64,000 bases of DNA from Afifella sp. IM 167 (GTDB taxonomy: Bacteria > Pseudomonadota > Alphaproteobacteria > Rhizobiales > Afifellaceae). Location: NCBI RefSeq assembly GCF_020144925.1, contig NZ_NSLC01000010.1, positions 1-64,000 on the forward strand, read 5' to 3'. A program made the translations under genes and the position numbers. The notes under the pieces were generated by a model. That model ran no database searches and was not told the origin of the DNA. It saw only the letters and a program-made list of their open reading frames with translations. Numbering within the stretch: the stretch's first letter is position 1; every line of letters begins with the position of its first letter. Shown here piece after piece: positions 47,346-55,822 of the stretch.

Positions 47346-48034
47346 GCCGCCTGCGGGCCGGAAGGCGGCGCCGGGCGCCTCACCAGAACGACGGGAATCT
47401 TCAGCCGGCGCGCCGCTTCAATCTTGGCGCTCGCCCGCCCGCCGGAATCCTTCGAGACGATCCATTCGATCCGGTGCTCGGCAAGGAGCGCCATCTCTTT
47501 CTCCGGATCGGTGGGGGGCCTTCCGAGGATCACCTCGCCGCGCGGCATCTCTTCGCCGGCAACCGGCGGCTCGATCATGCGCACGAGGCACCACAGATCC
47601 TTCCGTCCGGCAAAGGCGCGGGCTTCGCGCCGGCCGGCGGCAAGGAAGACGCGCGCCCCCTCCGGGATCGCCGCCGCCGCCTCCGTCATATCGGCGACTT
47701 CGATGAAGTGATCGCCGGGCAGGCGCTCAAAGCCGGGACGCACCAGCTTGATGCGCGGCACGCCGGCCCGCTCGGCCGCCTCGGCGGCATGGCGCGCGAT
47801 CTGGCCGGCAAAGGGATGCGTGGCGTCGATCAGCGCATCGTAGCCCTCCGTGCTCAACGTCTGGGCAAGCCCGTCCGGGCCGCCGAAGCCGCCGCGCCGG
47901 ACATGACCTGAGACGTTCGGCAGGCGCGTCAGACCGGCGAGCGAGGTGACGGTGTCGAGGCGGGCATCGCCGGCGAGCCTGGCGGCCAGTTCGCCGGCTT
48001 CCGCCGTTCCCCCGAGTATCATCACCTTCGGCAT
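47291..48034 (-). CDS. cobK: Precorrin-6A reductase (CobK/CbiJ)
   Basis: A 247-residue NADPH-dependent reductase of the corrin pathway. The N-terminal Rossmann start is KVMILGGTAEAGELAARL. It has YDALIDATHPFAGQIARHA and the C-terminal WIVSKDSGGRASAKIEAARRL, all family hallmarks. It reduces precorrin-6A (or the cobalt form) to 6B. The ATG at 48032-48034 is chosen; a longer frame to 48145 runs into the divergent cobA region. It is alone on the minus strand here, divergent from cobA (about 110 bp apart), and overlaps the amidotransferase gene by 55 bp at its 3' end. Confidence 0.93.
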   Translation of the reverse strand: MPKVMILGGTAEAGELAARLAGDARLDTVTSLAGLTRLPNVSGHVRRGGFGGPDGLAQTLSTEGYDALIDATHPFAGQIARHAAEAAERAGVPRIKLVRPGFERLPGDHFIEVADMTEAAAAIPEGARVFLAAGRREARAFAGRKDLWCLVRMIEPPVAGEEMPRGEVILGRPPTDPEKEMALLAEHRIEWIVSKDSGGRASAKIEAARRLKIPVVLVRRPAPPSGPQAAQLEAILAWLEETLFPAP

Positions 48035-48143
48035 GCCCGTCTCCGCCGCAAATCCCAGCCGCTCTATAGCCCTCTCTCCGTCCCCGACCAACGGCCGCTT
48101 CTGCCACCTTGTCTTGTGGCGCGCGCCTTGCCAGAAGGAAGCC

Positions 48144-49001
48144 ATGGAAGAAGTCCGCCCCGCCCCCTTTCCCGGCCTACCCGTGTTCGAGCCAGGCTCC
48201 GTCTGGCTCGTGGGCGCGGGTCCGGGCGATCCCGGCCTGATGACGCTGCATGCGGTGAACGCTCTCGCCCAGGCCGATCACGTCGTCTACGACGCGCTGG
48301 TCGACCCTTCGGTGCTGGAATATGCGCGGGCGGGCGCGGTCGTCGAATATGCCGGCAAGCGGGGCGGCAAGCCCTCGCCCAAGCAGCGCGACATTTCCCT
48401 GAAGCTCGTCGAACTTGCCCGCGCCGGCTCCCGCGTCTGCCGGCTGAAGGGCGGCGATCCGCTGATCTTCGGGCGCGGCGGCGAGGAAGCGCTGACGCTG
48501 GTCGCCCACAACGTGCCCTTTCGCATCGTGCCGGGCGTCACGGCCGGCGTCGGGGGCCTTGCCTATGCGGGCATTCCCTCCACCCACCGCGACATCAACC
48601 ACGCCGTCACCTTCCTGACGGGCCATGACCAGACCGGGCTGACGCCCTCCTCGATCGACTGGCAGGCGCTGGCCAGGGGCTCCCCGGTCATCGTCATGTA
48701 TATGGCGATCAAGCATTTGGAAAAGATCGCCGGCGAGTTGCTCGCCGCCGGACGCGGACCGGAGGAGCCGGTCGCCGTCGTCTCGGAAGCGACGACGAGC
48801 CGCCAGCGGGTTCTGGAGACGAGCCTCGGGCGCGCCGCCGCCGATTGCGCCGCCGCGGGCATGGAGCCGCCGGCCCTCGTCGTCCTCGGCGAGGTGGTGC
48901 GCCTTCGGCAGGGGCTGGACTGGCTCGGGGCGCTTTCGGGGCGCAGGCTCGACCCCGACCCGCTCGGCCGCGAGACGCCGGCCACCGGCAGGACCGCTTG
49001 A
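48144..49001 (+). CDS. cobA: Uroporphyrinogen-III C-methyltransferase
   Basis: A 285-residue SUMT that methylates C2 and C7 of uroporphyrinogen III with SAM to give precorrin-2. It has the glycine-rich VWLVGAGPGDPGLMTLHAV, then VCRLKGGDPLIFGRGGEEA, GVTAGVGGLAYAGIP and the C-terminal VVVLGEVVRL. The ATG at 48144 follows GAAGGAAG, a good ribosome site. It feeds all later cobalamin enzymes encoded nearby. Its stop overlaps the TTG start of cobB, so the two are translationally coupled. Confidence 0.95.
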   Translation: MEEVRPAPFPGLPVFEPGSVWLVGAGPGDPGLMTLHAVNALAQADHVVYDALVDPSVLEYARAGAVVEYAGKRGGKPSPKQRDISLKLVELARAGSRVCRLKGGDPLIFGRGGEEALTLVAHNVPFRIVPGVTAGVGGLAYAGIPSTHRDINHAVTFLTGHDQTGLTPSSIDWQALARGSPVIVMYMAIKHLEKIAGELLAAGRGPEEPVAVVSEATTSRQRVLETSLGRAAADCAAAGMEPPALVVLGEVVRLRQGLDWLGALSGRRLDPDPLGRETPATGRTA

Positions 49002-50302
49002 CGGGAAAGCCCCGCGCCATCCTCATCGCCGGCGCCTCGAGCCATTCCGGCAAGACGGTGCTGACGGCGGGGCTGATCGCCGCCCTCAGGCAACGCGGCC
49101 TGAACGTACGGGCGGCGAAATGCGGCCCGGATTACATCGATCCGAAATTCCTCGATGCGGCGAGCGGCGCGCCGGTCATCAACCTCGATACTTTCGCCAT
49201 GTCGCCGGAGCGGCTGGGGGCGCTCGCCGCGAGCCAGGCGGCCGGCGCCGACCTTCTCGTCGTCGAGGGCGTCATGGGCCTGTACGACGGCGGCGCGGGC
49301 GGGCTCGGCTCGACTGCCTCGCTCGCGCGCATTCTCGGCCTGCCGGTAGTTCTCGTCGTCGCCACCGATGGCATGTCCCAGTCCGCCGGGGCGGTGGCCG
49401 AGGGCTTTACGCGCCTCGCCGACGGATTTGCCATCGCCGGCGCCATCGTCAACCGCACCGGCTCGGAGCGTCACACCGCCCTGATCCGCGAGGGATTTTC
49501 GCGCTCTTCCGTGCCGCTTATCGGCCTCGTTCCGCGGCAAAATGCGCTGGCGCTCCCCTCCCGCCATCTCGGCCTCGTCCAGGCGGAAGAGCAGGGCGGT
49601 CTTGCCGAGGTGATAGCCCGGGCCGCCGGGCTGATGGAGGCCCATACGGACCTCGACGCGATCTGCGAGGCGGCCGCGCCGCTCGCCGGGGCGGATCCGC
49701 TTTCCGGTCTGCCCCCGCTCGGTCAGAGGATTGCCGTCGCCGACGACGTCGCCTTCCGCTTCGCCTATCCGCACGCGCTCGCCGACTGGCGGGCGGCCGG
49801 CGCCGCGATTTCCTTCTTTTCGCCGCTGGCCGACGAGGCGCCGGCAGGCGATGCCGACGCAATCTTTCTTCCCGGCGGCTATCCGGAGCTGCATGCCGGA
49901 AAGCTGGCGGCTTCTTCCGCCTTCCGCTCCGGCCTTGCCGCATCGGCGGGGCGCGGCGCGCTGGTCTACGGCGAATGCGGAGGCTTCATGGCCCTCGGCG
50001 AAGCGCTCATCGACGCCGAGGGCGTCTCACACGAGATGGCCGGGCTCTTGCCGCTCGTCACATCCTTCCGCGAGAGGAAGCTCCACCTCGGCTATCGGCG
50101 CCTTCGCCCCCTCTCCGACAAGCCCTATCCCGGCCCGCTCGCGGCACATGAATTCCATTACGCCTCGATCGTCCGTGAGGGCGACGCCGACCGGCTCTTT
50201 GCGGCCGAGGACGCCTTCGGCGACCGGCTCGCCGAGGCCGGTCTCCGGCGGGCCAACGTCTTGGGCTCCTTCCTCCACGTCATCGACCCGCTCGGCCCCT
50301 GA
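48998..50302 (+). CDS. cobB: Cobyrinic / hydrogenobyrinic acid a,c-diamide synthase
   Basis: A 434-residue two-domain amidotransferase. The N-terminal ATPase (dethiobiotin-synthetase-like) domain has the P-loop GASSHSGKTVLTAGL, CGPDYIDPKF and VEGVMGLYDG. The C-terminal glutaminase domain has ADAIFLPGGYPELHA and the nucleophile GECGGFMALG. It amidates the a and c side chains using glutamine. It starts at a TTG (48998) that shares bases with the cobA stop (TTGA). The CobB and CbiA forms cannot be told apart by sequence alone, so this does not settle early versus late cobalt insertion. Confidence 0.94.
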   Translation: MTGKPRAILIAGASSHSGKTVLTAGLIAALRQRGLNVRAAKCGPDYIDPKFLDAASGAPVINLDTFAMSPERLGALAASQAAGADLLVVEGVMGLYDGGAGGLGSTASLARILGLPVVLVVATDGMSQSAGAVAEGFTRLADGFAIAGAIVNRTGSERHTALIREGFSRSSVPLIGLVPRQNALALPSRHLGLVQAEEQGGLAEVIARAAGLMEAHTDLDAICEAAAPLAGADPLSGLPPLGQRIAVADDVAFRFAYPHALADWRAAGAAISFFSPLADEAPAGDADAIFLPGGYPELHAGKLAASSAFRSGLAASAGRGALVYGECGGFMALGEALIDAEGVSHEMAGLLPLVTSFRERKLHLGYRRLRPLSDKPYPGPLAAHEFHYASIVREGDADRLFAAEDAFGDRLAEAGLRRANVLGSFLHVIDPLGP

Positions 50303-50342
50303 CAACCCCGCCCCCCGAGCCTTTCCACACCGCCCCAAAGCC

Positions 50343-50356
50343 TTGATCTGGATCAA
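50343..50356. promoter_or_regulatory. FNR/FixK-type box
   Basis: TTGATCTGGATCAA is a perfect FNR/FixK anaerobox (TTGAT-N4-ATCAA). A CATAGT -10-like hexamer lies at 50379-50384, so the inferred transcription start is near 50391, which puts the box centre at about -41.5, the classical activating class II position. The next plus-strand ATG (50436) has a GGGAGG site. The only downstream plus-strand ORF is the short one at 50436-50633. Confidence 0.72.
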
Positions 50357-50435
50357 ATGGGCCCTTCCGAGGGCATTCCATAGTCGTGGAAAACCGTCGC
50401 AGCGGCAAAACGGCCAGGATCGTTGGGAGGAACGA

Positions 50436-50633
50436 ATGGGCAAGCTGGGCCTTGCAGCAGGAGCCGCGCATGCGCCGTCGCTGCTGCGTCTGGGACGGGA
50501 GGGGCCGCTGAAAAGCTGCCGGGAACAGGCCATTTCGTCGGAGATCGAGCGCGGCCGCCGGACGGCCGGGCCAATCTGCGCGATATTCCCAAGCGCCGGC
50601 AGCCGCCAGGTCAATCCGGGATTCGGCGTGTGA
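50436..50633 (+). CDS. Putative 65-residue protein behind an FNR box
   Basis: A short ORF (65 codons) starting at an ATG preceded by GGGAGG with 5-bp spacing, in the 357-bp space between cobB and the convergent cobM. The product begins MGKLGLAAGAAHAPSLLRLG and contains two cysteines (Cys28 and Cys48). I recognise no domain. It is downstream of a perfect FNR box in the position of an activated promoter. It could be a real small protein made under low oxygen, the mangled front end of a lost gene, or simply the 5' part of a regulatory RNA. Codon use is only moderately convincing. Confidence 0.4.
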   Translation: MGKLGLAAGAAHAPSLLRLGREGPLKSCREQAISSEIERGRRTAGPICAIFPSAGSRQVNPGFGV

Positions 50634-50659
50634 CCCGCAGGCCCAGGCAGAAGAAGGTT

Positions 50660-51454
50660 TCAGCCATTCCCGGCCCGCTTCGCCCGCTTGGGCCTGAGGA
50701 CGTGCACGTGCGCCGCATCGTAGAGGGCGCTGTCGCGGAAATCCTCCATGCCAATCGCCCGCCCGACGAAAATGAGGACGGTGCGGGTGAGCTTGGCTTC
50801 GCGCACCGCCGCGCGAAGCCCCGCAAGGTCCGTGCGAAGAAACGCCTCGTCCGGCCAGCTGACGCGGTAGGCGACGACGACGGGACAATCCGCTCCTAGG
50901 ATCGGCATCAGCTCGCGCTCGATGGCGAGAAGATTACGCGCCGAAAGATGGATGGCGAGCGTCGCCCCGGTCCTGGCGAAGGCCGAAAGACTTTCGCCCT
51001 CCGGCATCTTGGAGGATTTCATCGCCGTGCGGGTGATGATGACGGATTGCGCCACCTCCGGGATCGTCAGCTCCTGGCCGAGCGCGGCGGCCGCCGCCGC
51101 GAAAGCCGGCACGCCCGGCGTCACGTCGTAGGAAATGCCGAGCGCCTTCAGCCGTCGGATCTGTTCCGCGATCGCGCCATAGAGCGAAGGATCGCCTGAA
51201 TGGACGCGGGCAACATCCTTCCCGGCGCGGCAGGCCTCTTCCATCAGCGCGACGATCTCGTCCAGCGCCATCGGCGCCGTGTCCTTGACGAGCGCGCCCT
51301 CGGGCGCCGCCGCCACCACCGCTTCCGGCACCAGCGAACCGGCATAGAGGCAGACGGGGCAGCTTTCGATGAGCTTCAGCCCGCGCACCGTGATGAGGTC
51401 GGGCGCGCCGGGGCCGGCGCCGATGAAATGAACCTTGCCGGTCGTCTCGCTCAT
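50660..51454 (-). CDS. cobM: Precorrin-4 C11-methyltransferase (CobM/CbiF)
   Basis: A 264-residue SAM-dependent methyltransferase. It opens GKVHFIGAGPGAPDLITVRG, with CPVCLYAGSLVPEAVV, VARVHSGDPSLYGAIAEQ and YDVTPGVPAFAAAAAALG, as expected for the C11 methylase. The end is a Lys/Arg-rich tail. It is the last gene of the minus-strand operon; its ATG overlaps the stop of the cbiG-cobJ gene by 4 bp (ATGA), giving translational coupling. It converges with the FNR-box region. Aerobic and anaerobic homologues differ only in whether the ring holds cobalt. Confidence 0.95.
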   Translation of the reverse strand: MSETTGKVHFIGAGPGAPDLITVRGLKLIESCPVCLYAGSLVPEAVVAAAPEGALVKDTAPMALDEIVALMEEACRAGKDVARVHSGDPSLYGAIAEQIRRLKALGISYDVTPGVPAFAAAAAALGQELTIPEVAQSVIITRTAMKSSKMPEGESLSAFARTGATLAIHLSARNLLAIERELMPILGADCPVVVAYRVSWPDEAFLRTDLAGLRAAVREAKLTRTVLIFVGRAIGMEDFRDSALYDAAHVHVLRPKRAKRAGNG

Positions 51455-53277
51455 AGCGCGTCTTCCCTGGCTTTTTCCGGCGTTTGCTTGCGGTCGTAGC
51501 CGCGCGGCGTGAAGAGGAAGTCCCGTCCGCCGGCCCGGAACGTTCGGCTCTGCGAGGAGCCGACGACGACGAGGCTCATCATGTCGACCTCGTCGATGGA
51601 GAGTTCGGCAAGGGTCGTCAGCTTCAGATGCTCGTCCTCCCGCCCCAAGAGGCGCGCGATGAGGACCGGCGTTTCGCCCGGCCGGCAGGTCAGAAGAATG
51701 TCCCGCGCATCGGCGAGCTGGTGCCGGCGCTTCTGCGAGACCGGATTGTAGAAGGCGACGACGAAGTCGCCCTCGGCCGCCGCCCCCACCCGCTGGAGGA
51801 TCGTTTCCCAGGGCGTCAGCAGATCGGAGAGCGAAATGAGACAGAAATCGTGGCCGAAGGGGGCGCCGATCCGTGCCGAAGCGGCCTGAAACGCCGAGAT
51901 GCCCGGCGCCACGACCATCTCCGCGCGTCTTGCCGGAGAATTGTCGGGCTCTGCCTCGAGGAGCTCCATGACGAGGCTGGCCATGGCGTAGATGCCCGGA
52001 TCGCCGGAACAGACGAGAGCGACCTTCCTGCCCTCTCCGGCAAGCTTCAGCGCCGCGGCGCACCGCTCGCGCTCCGCCCCGAGGGTGGAATCGATCCGCT
52101 CGCGGGCGCCGATCAACGAGTCGATAAGGTCGAGATAGTACTTATAGCCGATAATAGAGTCGGAATCGTCAATCAGCTGGGCGGCCTCCGGCGTCCGCCA
52201 GGCGGCCGTTCCTGGTCCGATCCCCACGATGGCAAGCCGTCCGCGGCCCCGGCCGATGGCGCTCGCATCGATCGGGTCGAGCGCTTCGGCGATGGCGCAG
52301 GTCGCCCGCGCGCTCTTTTTCTTGGCGACGACGAGCATGCCCTCCGCTCCGGCGGCGGCCAGCGCCGCGGCCTCGGCGACGCCATGCGCGCCGACCTCGC
52401 GGAACACCGTCTCCGACGGATTTTCAAGGCGCGGCGTCTCTTCCTCCAGCCGCGCGGCATCGAAGAAGCGGGCCGGCACGCCGAGCTTTTCCGCCGCCGC
52501 GAGGATCGCCGCCTCGTCGGCCTTGAGGTCGATGGAGACGAGTGCCGCGACGGCAAGCGGCGATAGCCCGGCCTCGCCGAGCGTCTCCTCGACAAGCCGG
52601 AGAACCTCTTCGGGCGCCGCATCACGTTCGCAGCCGACACCGACGGCAAGCGATTTCGGGTGATAGACGAGCGTCTGGCCGTCGCCCTTTCTGTCCTCGC
52701 TGGTCGCCACGAGCCGGATCGCGGCGTCGGCGCCGCGCGGCAACTCGCTCGTCTCGATCCATGGAAGCCTGCCCTCAAGCTCCAGCCTTGCGCCGGCGAG
52801 GCAGGCCGACATCGCCCCCTTGGCGTCTTCGGGGTTGGCCAGCACATATCCCTCCGGCGGCTCGTCGAGGGCGATGCCGAAGCGGGTGTCGCCCGCCGTC
52901 GTCACGGCCGCAAAGCCCGACAGGTGGCCGGCGATCAGCCGGGCCAGCGCGTTGGCGCCATGATGCCCGCCGAGAAGCGGCACCACCGCACGCCCGTCCT
53001 CCGAAAGCGCGATGACCGGCGGCTCGGCGCGCTTGTCGGCCAGCAGCGGGGCGAGAAAGCGGATGAGGATACCCGCGGCGCAGACCCCGACGATCGGCCG
53101 CCCGGTCGAAAAGAGGCTGCGGCAATGCGCTCCCACATCCTCGAAGGCGAGGTTCGCGGGCCCGGCCCCGGCCTCCACGACCTTCTTCAGCGCGTGGACT
53201 TCGCCCCCGGCCACCGCGCGCGCCCTCTGCGCGGTGGCAAGGCCCGTGGCGGTGAGGGCGAGGAAGACGGGTTTCAT
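51451..53277 (-). CDS. cobJ: Fused CbiG/CobE - precorrin-3B C17-methyltransferase (CobJ/CbiH)
   Basis: A 608-residue fusion. Residues 1 to about 200 are a CbiG N-terminal domain (VGVCAAGILIRFLAPLLADK and GGHHGANALARLIAGHL). About 210-335 is the CbiG C-terminal/CobE domain (LAVGVGCERDAAPEEVLRLV). From about 345 to 595 it is a C17 methyltransferase (LAIVGIGPGTAAWRTPEA, LVCSGDPGIYAMASL and MVVAPGISAFQAASARIG). CbiG opens the ring of cobalt-precorrin-5A and is typical of the anaerobic route; full-length CbiG fused to the ring-contracting methylase couples two successive steps. Overlaps cobI (4 bp) and cobM (4 bp). Confidence 0.92.
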   Translation of the reverse strand: MKPVFLALTATGLATAQRARAVAGGEVHALKKVVEAGAGPANLAFEDVGAHCRSLFSTGRPIVGVCAAGILIRFLAPLLADKRAEPPVIALSEDGRAVVPLLGGHHGANALARLIAGHLSGFAAVTTAGDTRFGIALDEPPEGYVLANPEDAKGAMSACLAGARLELEGRLPWIETSELPRGADAAIRLVATSEDRKGDGQTLVYHPKSLAVGVGCERDAAPEEVLRLVEETLGEAGLSPLAVAALVSIDLKADEAAILAAAEKLGVPARFFDAARLEEETPRLENPSETVFREVGAHGVAEAAALAAAGAEGMLVVAKKKSARATCAIAEALDPIDASAIGRGRGRLAIVGIGPGTAAWRTPEAAQLIDDSDSIIGYKYYLDLIDSLIGARERIDSTLGAERERCAAALKLAGEGRKVALVCSGDPGIYAMASLVMELLEAEPDNSPARRAEMVVAPGISAFQAASARIGAPFGHDFCLISLSDLLTPWETILQRVGAAAEGDFVVAFYNPVSQKRRHQLADARDILLTCRPGETPVLIARLLGREDEHLKLTTLAELSIDEVDMMSLVVVGSSQSRTFRAGGRDFLFTPRGYDRKQTPEKAREDAL

Positions 53278-53966
53278 GGCGCGGCCTTCGCGACGAGGAT
53301 CATGGAAAAGTAGGGCGCTTCATCTTCGGCAAGCTCGGCGAGCGGCACCACCCTCTCTTCCGGCAGGCTGGCATGCGCCACATAGACGGCCTCCTCCGTG
53401 CGCCCGAGGGCGGCGATGATGGCCTTGAGGCGGGAAAGGTGCCGACCGACCTTGAGGATGGCGGCCGCCTCGCAGGCGTTAAGGCGCGCGGTGAGTGCCT
53501 CGTCGTCCAGCGTTGCCGGAAAGACGCTGAGCCCCGCGGTGCGCCGCGTCAGCGGCCGGCCGGCCGCGGCGGCGACGGCCGTCAGCGAAGAAACGCCGGG
53601 CACGACCTCGCAGGCGAACCGGCCCGCGAGCCGGTCATGCAGATACATGAAGGTGCCGTAGAAAAAGGGATCGCCCTCACACAGGACAGCGACGCCGCGG
53701 CCGGCCTCCAGATGCGCCCCGATCGCCTCGGCCGCCCGGTCATAGGGTTCGGCCGGCACCGCGCCCGGCCGCATGGCGATGCGGATGGCGATCTCCCTCG
53801 TGCCGGAGGCGATATGCGCGGCGGCGATACGCCGGGCGAAGCTCTCACCCGAATCCGGCGCCGGATAGGCGACGACCGGGGCCGCCGCGATGAGCCGCGC
53901 CGCCTTCAGCGTGACGAGCTCCGGATCGCCCGGTCCGACGCCGATGCCGTAAAGCGTTCCCGTCAT
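53274..53966 (-). CDS. cobI: Precorrin-2 C20-methyltransferase (CobI/CbiL)
   Basis: A 230-residue SAM methyltransferase that adds the C20 methyl to precorrin-2. The start TGTLYGIGVGPGDPELVTLKA and the later VAVLCEGDPFFYGTFMYLHD and VVPGVSSLTAVAAAAGRPLT are diagnostic. Its ATG overlaps the cobL stop by 4 bp, and it overlaps the next gene likewise. It is the first committed corrin-specific step after CobA. No aerobic-only or anaerobic-only residue can be judged by eye. Confidence 0.95.
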   Translation of the reverse strand: MTGTLYGIGVGPGDPELVTLKAARLIAAAPVVAYPAPDSGESFARRIAAAHIASGTREIAIRIAMRPGAVPAEPYDRAAEAIGAHLEAGRGVAVLCEGDPFFYGTFMYLHDRLAGRFACEVVPGVSSLTAVAAAAGRPLTRRTAGLSVFPATLDDEALTARLNACEAAAILKVGRHLSRLKAIIAALGRTEEAVYVAHASLPEERVVPLAELAEDEAPYFSMILVAKAAP

Positions 53967-55189
53967 GGCCTATTCGCCCTTCTTCCAGACCCGCCCTTTT
54001 TCCAAACCCATTGCGTCACGGGCATCGCCGGGCGCCAGCCGCGATAGGCGCCGATCTTCTCCGCCCGGGCGACGGCAAGGCGGGTCAGCTCCCCGCCATG
54101 GGCCGCCGAAGCGGCGAGGAGCACCTCCTCGCTTTCCAGCGTCACCGCATGGGCAACGAGCCGCCCGCCGGGTTTCAGCGCGGCGGCGGCGGCCTCCAGC
54201 GTTTGAGGCGTGACACCGCCACCGACGAAGACCGCGTCCGGCTCCGGCAGGCCCGCCAGGCCCGCCGGCGCCTCGCCATGGCGAAGGTCGAGCTCCGGCA
54301 CGCCGAGATTTTCCGCATTGCGCGCCGCCATCGCCCGTCTTTCGGGCCGGGGTTCGAGCGCAATCGCCCGCGCATGCGGCGCGGCGCGCATGAACTCGAT
54401 GGCCACGGAGCCGGCCCCGGCGCCGATATCCCACAGGAGCGCACCCGGATGCGGCTCGAGCCTGGCGATCGCCAGCGCCCGGCATTCCCGCTTCGTCATC
54501 TTGCCGTCGTGCTCGAAGGCCTCGTCCGGCAGGCCGGCCGTGCGCGGCAGCCAGGCGGCACCCGGCCCGGCGACGCATTCGATGGCCAGCGTGTTGAAAT
54601 CGGCGACCTCACCACTCCAGGCCTCGGCGGAACCCTCCAGCCGCGCTTCCTTCTCCCCGCCCATATGCGAGAGCGCGGTGATGCGGCTCTCGCCGAAGCC
54701 GCGCTCGCTGAGGAAGGCGGCGACCGCCGCCGGCGTCGACGCGTCATGCGAGAGGACGAGGATCCTGGCGTCCGGATAAAGGGCGAGGGCCAGCTTTTCG
54801 AGCGGGCGGCCATGCAGCGTCACCATCTCCGCCCTGTCGAGCGGCCAGGCAAGCCGCGAGGCGGCGAGCGAGAAGGCGGAAAGGCCCGGAATGATCGTCA
54901 TCTCCTCCGGGGCGAAGGAGCGCGCCAGCGTCGTGCCGATGCCGAAGAGCATCGGATCCCCCGTGGCGAGGATCGCGACCTCCCGCCCACGATAGTCAGT
55001 CAGGCGACTCACAAGTTCCGAGAGCGGGCTCGGCCAGACAATCCGCTCGCGACCATCTTCCGGCAGCATCGCCAGATGCCGCTCGCCGCCGACCAGAACC
55101 TCCGCGGCTTCGACGAGCGCGCGCGCCGCCGGCGAAAGGCCGGAAAGGCCGTCCTCGCCGAGACCGATCACCGAAAGCCAGAGCCTCAT
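53963..55189 (-). CDS. cobL: Precorrin-6Y C5,15-methyltransferase (decarboxylating), CobL / CbiET
   Basis: A 408-residue two-domain enzyme. The N-terminal CbiE-type methylase (about 1-205) opens RLWLSVIGLGEDGLSGLSPA and has VAILATGDPMLFGIGTTL. The C-terminal CbiT-type class I methylase/decarboxylase (about 215-400) has LLWDIGAGAGSVAIEFMRA and VFVGGGVTPQTLEAAAAALK. It methylates C5 and C15 and removes the ring-C acetate carboxyl. The ATG at 55187-55189 overlaps the cobH stop. Frames extending further upstream run antiparallel through cobH and are ignored. Confidence 0.95.
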   Translation of the reverse strand: MRLWLSVIGLGEDGLSGLSPAARALVEAAEVLVGGERHLAMLPEDGRERIVWPSPLSELVSRLTDYRGREVAILATGDPMLFGIGTTLARSFAPEEMTIIPGLSAFSLAASRLAWPLDRAEMVTLHGRPLEKLALALYPDARILVLSHDASTPAAVAAFLSERGFGESRITALSHMGGEKEARLEGSAEAWSGEVADFNTLAIECVAGPGAAWLPRTAGLPDEAFEHDGKMTKRECRALAIARLEPHPGALLWDIGAGAGSVAIEFMRAAPHARAIALEPRPERRAMAARNAENLGVPELDLRHGEAPAGLAGLPEPDAVFVGGGVTPQTLEAAAAALKPGGRLVAHAVTLESEEVLLAASAAHGGELTRLAVARAEKIGAYRGWRPAMPVTQWVWKKGGSGRRANRP

Positions 55190-55815
55190 GCCGCTTCCTC
55201 GCCGATGAGGAGCGCGTTGAGGGCGGCGGCCGCCATGGCGCTGCCCCCTCGCCGGCCGCGCAGGGCGACGAAGGGAATGGCAAAGGAGTTGGCGATCAGC
55301 GCCGCCTTCGATTCCGCCGCGCCGACAAATCCGACCGGAAAGCCGAGGACGAGCGCCGGGCGCAGCGCCGGATCCTCGGCAAGCTCCAGGAGATGGAAGA
55401 GCGCCGTCGGCGCGTTGCCGATGACGGCGATCGCGCCGCCGAGCTTTTCTTTCAGCGCCGAGAAGCCGGCGGCCGAGCGGGTCGTGCCGAGGCGCTTGGC
55501 GAGAACGGCGACATCCGGCTGACTGACCGCCACCTCGATCTCGTTGCCGGCGGCAAGGTGCTTTCTCGCAATACCCGCCGCCACCATGGCGACGTCGCAG
55601 AGGATGGGCGCGCCGGCGGCAAGGGCCGTGCGGGCCTTCGCTCCCGCCCCCTCCGACCAGGCAAGGTCGCCCACGAGATCCGGCATGCCGCCCGAATGCA
55701 CGACGCGCTTGGCGAGCGCCTTCAGATCGGCCGGCACCGCCGCAAGATCGCACTCCGCCTCGATGATGGCGAAGGAGCGCCGGGTGATCTCGGCGCCGTC
55801 GCGCAGATATTCCAT
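55186..55815 (-). CDS. cobH: Precorrin-8X methylmutase (CobH/CbiC)
   Basis: A 209-residue methylmutase that moves the C11 methyl to C12 to give hydrogenobyrinic (or cobyrinic) acid. The catalytic histidine is in AKRVVHSGGMPDLV. It begins EYLRDGAEITRRSFAIIEAE, and PALVLGFPVGFVGAAESKAALI is the conserved C-terminal block. It overlaps the cobL start by 4 bp and lies 7 bp after cbiX, in the coupled operon. Confidence 0.96.
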   Translation of the reverse strand: MEYLRDGAEITRRSFAIIEAECDLAAVPADLKALAKRVVHSGGMPDLVGDLAWSEGAGAKARTALAAGAPILCDVAMVAAGIARKHLAAGNEIEVAVSQPDVAVLAKRLGTTRSAAGFSALKEKLGGAIAVIGNAPTALFHLLELAEDPALRPALVLGFPVGFVGAAESKAALIANSFAIPFVALRGRRGGSAMAAAALNALLIGEEAA

Positions 55816-55822
55816 CGCCGCC

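Noticed and set aside
50303-50342. Terminator after cobB
   Set aside because: Only C-rich sequence, with no stable hairpin followed by a T run.
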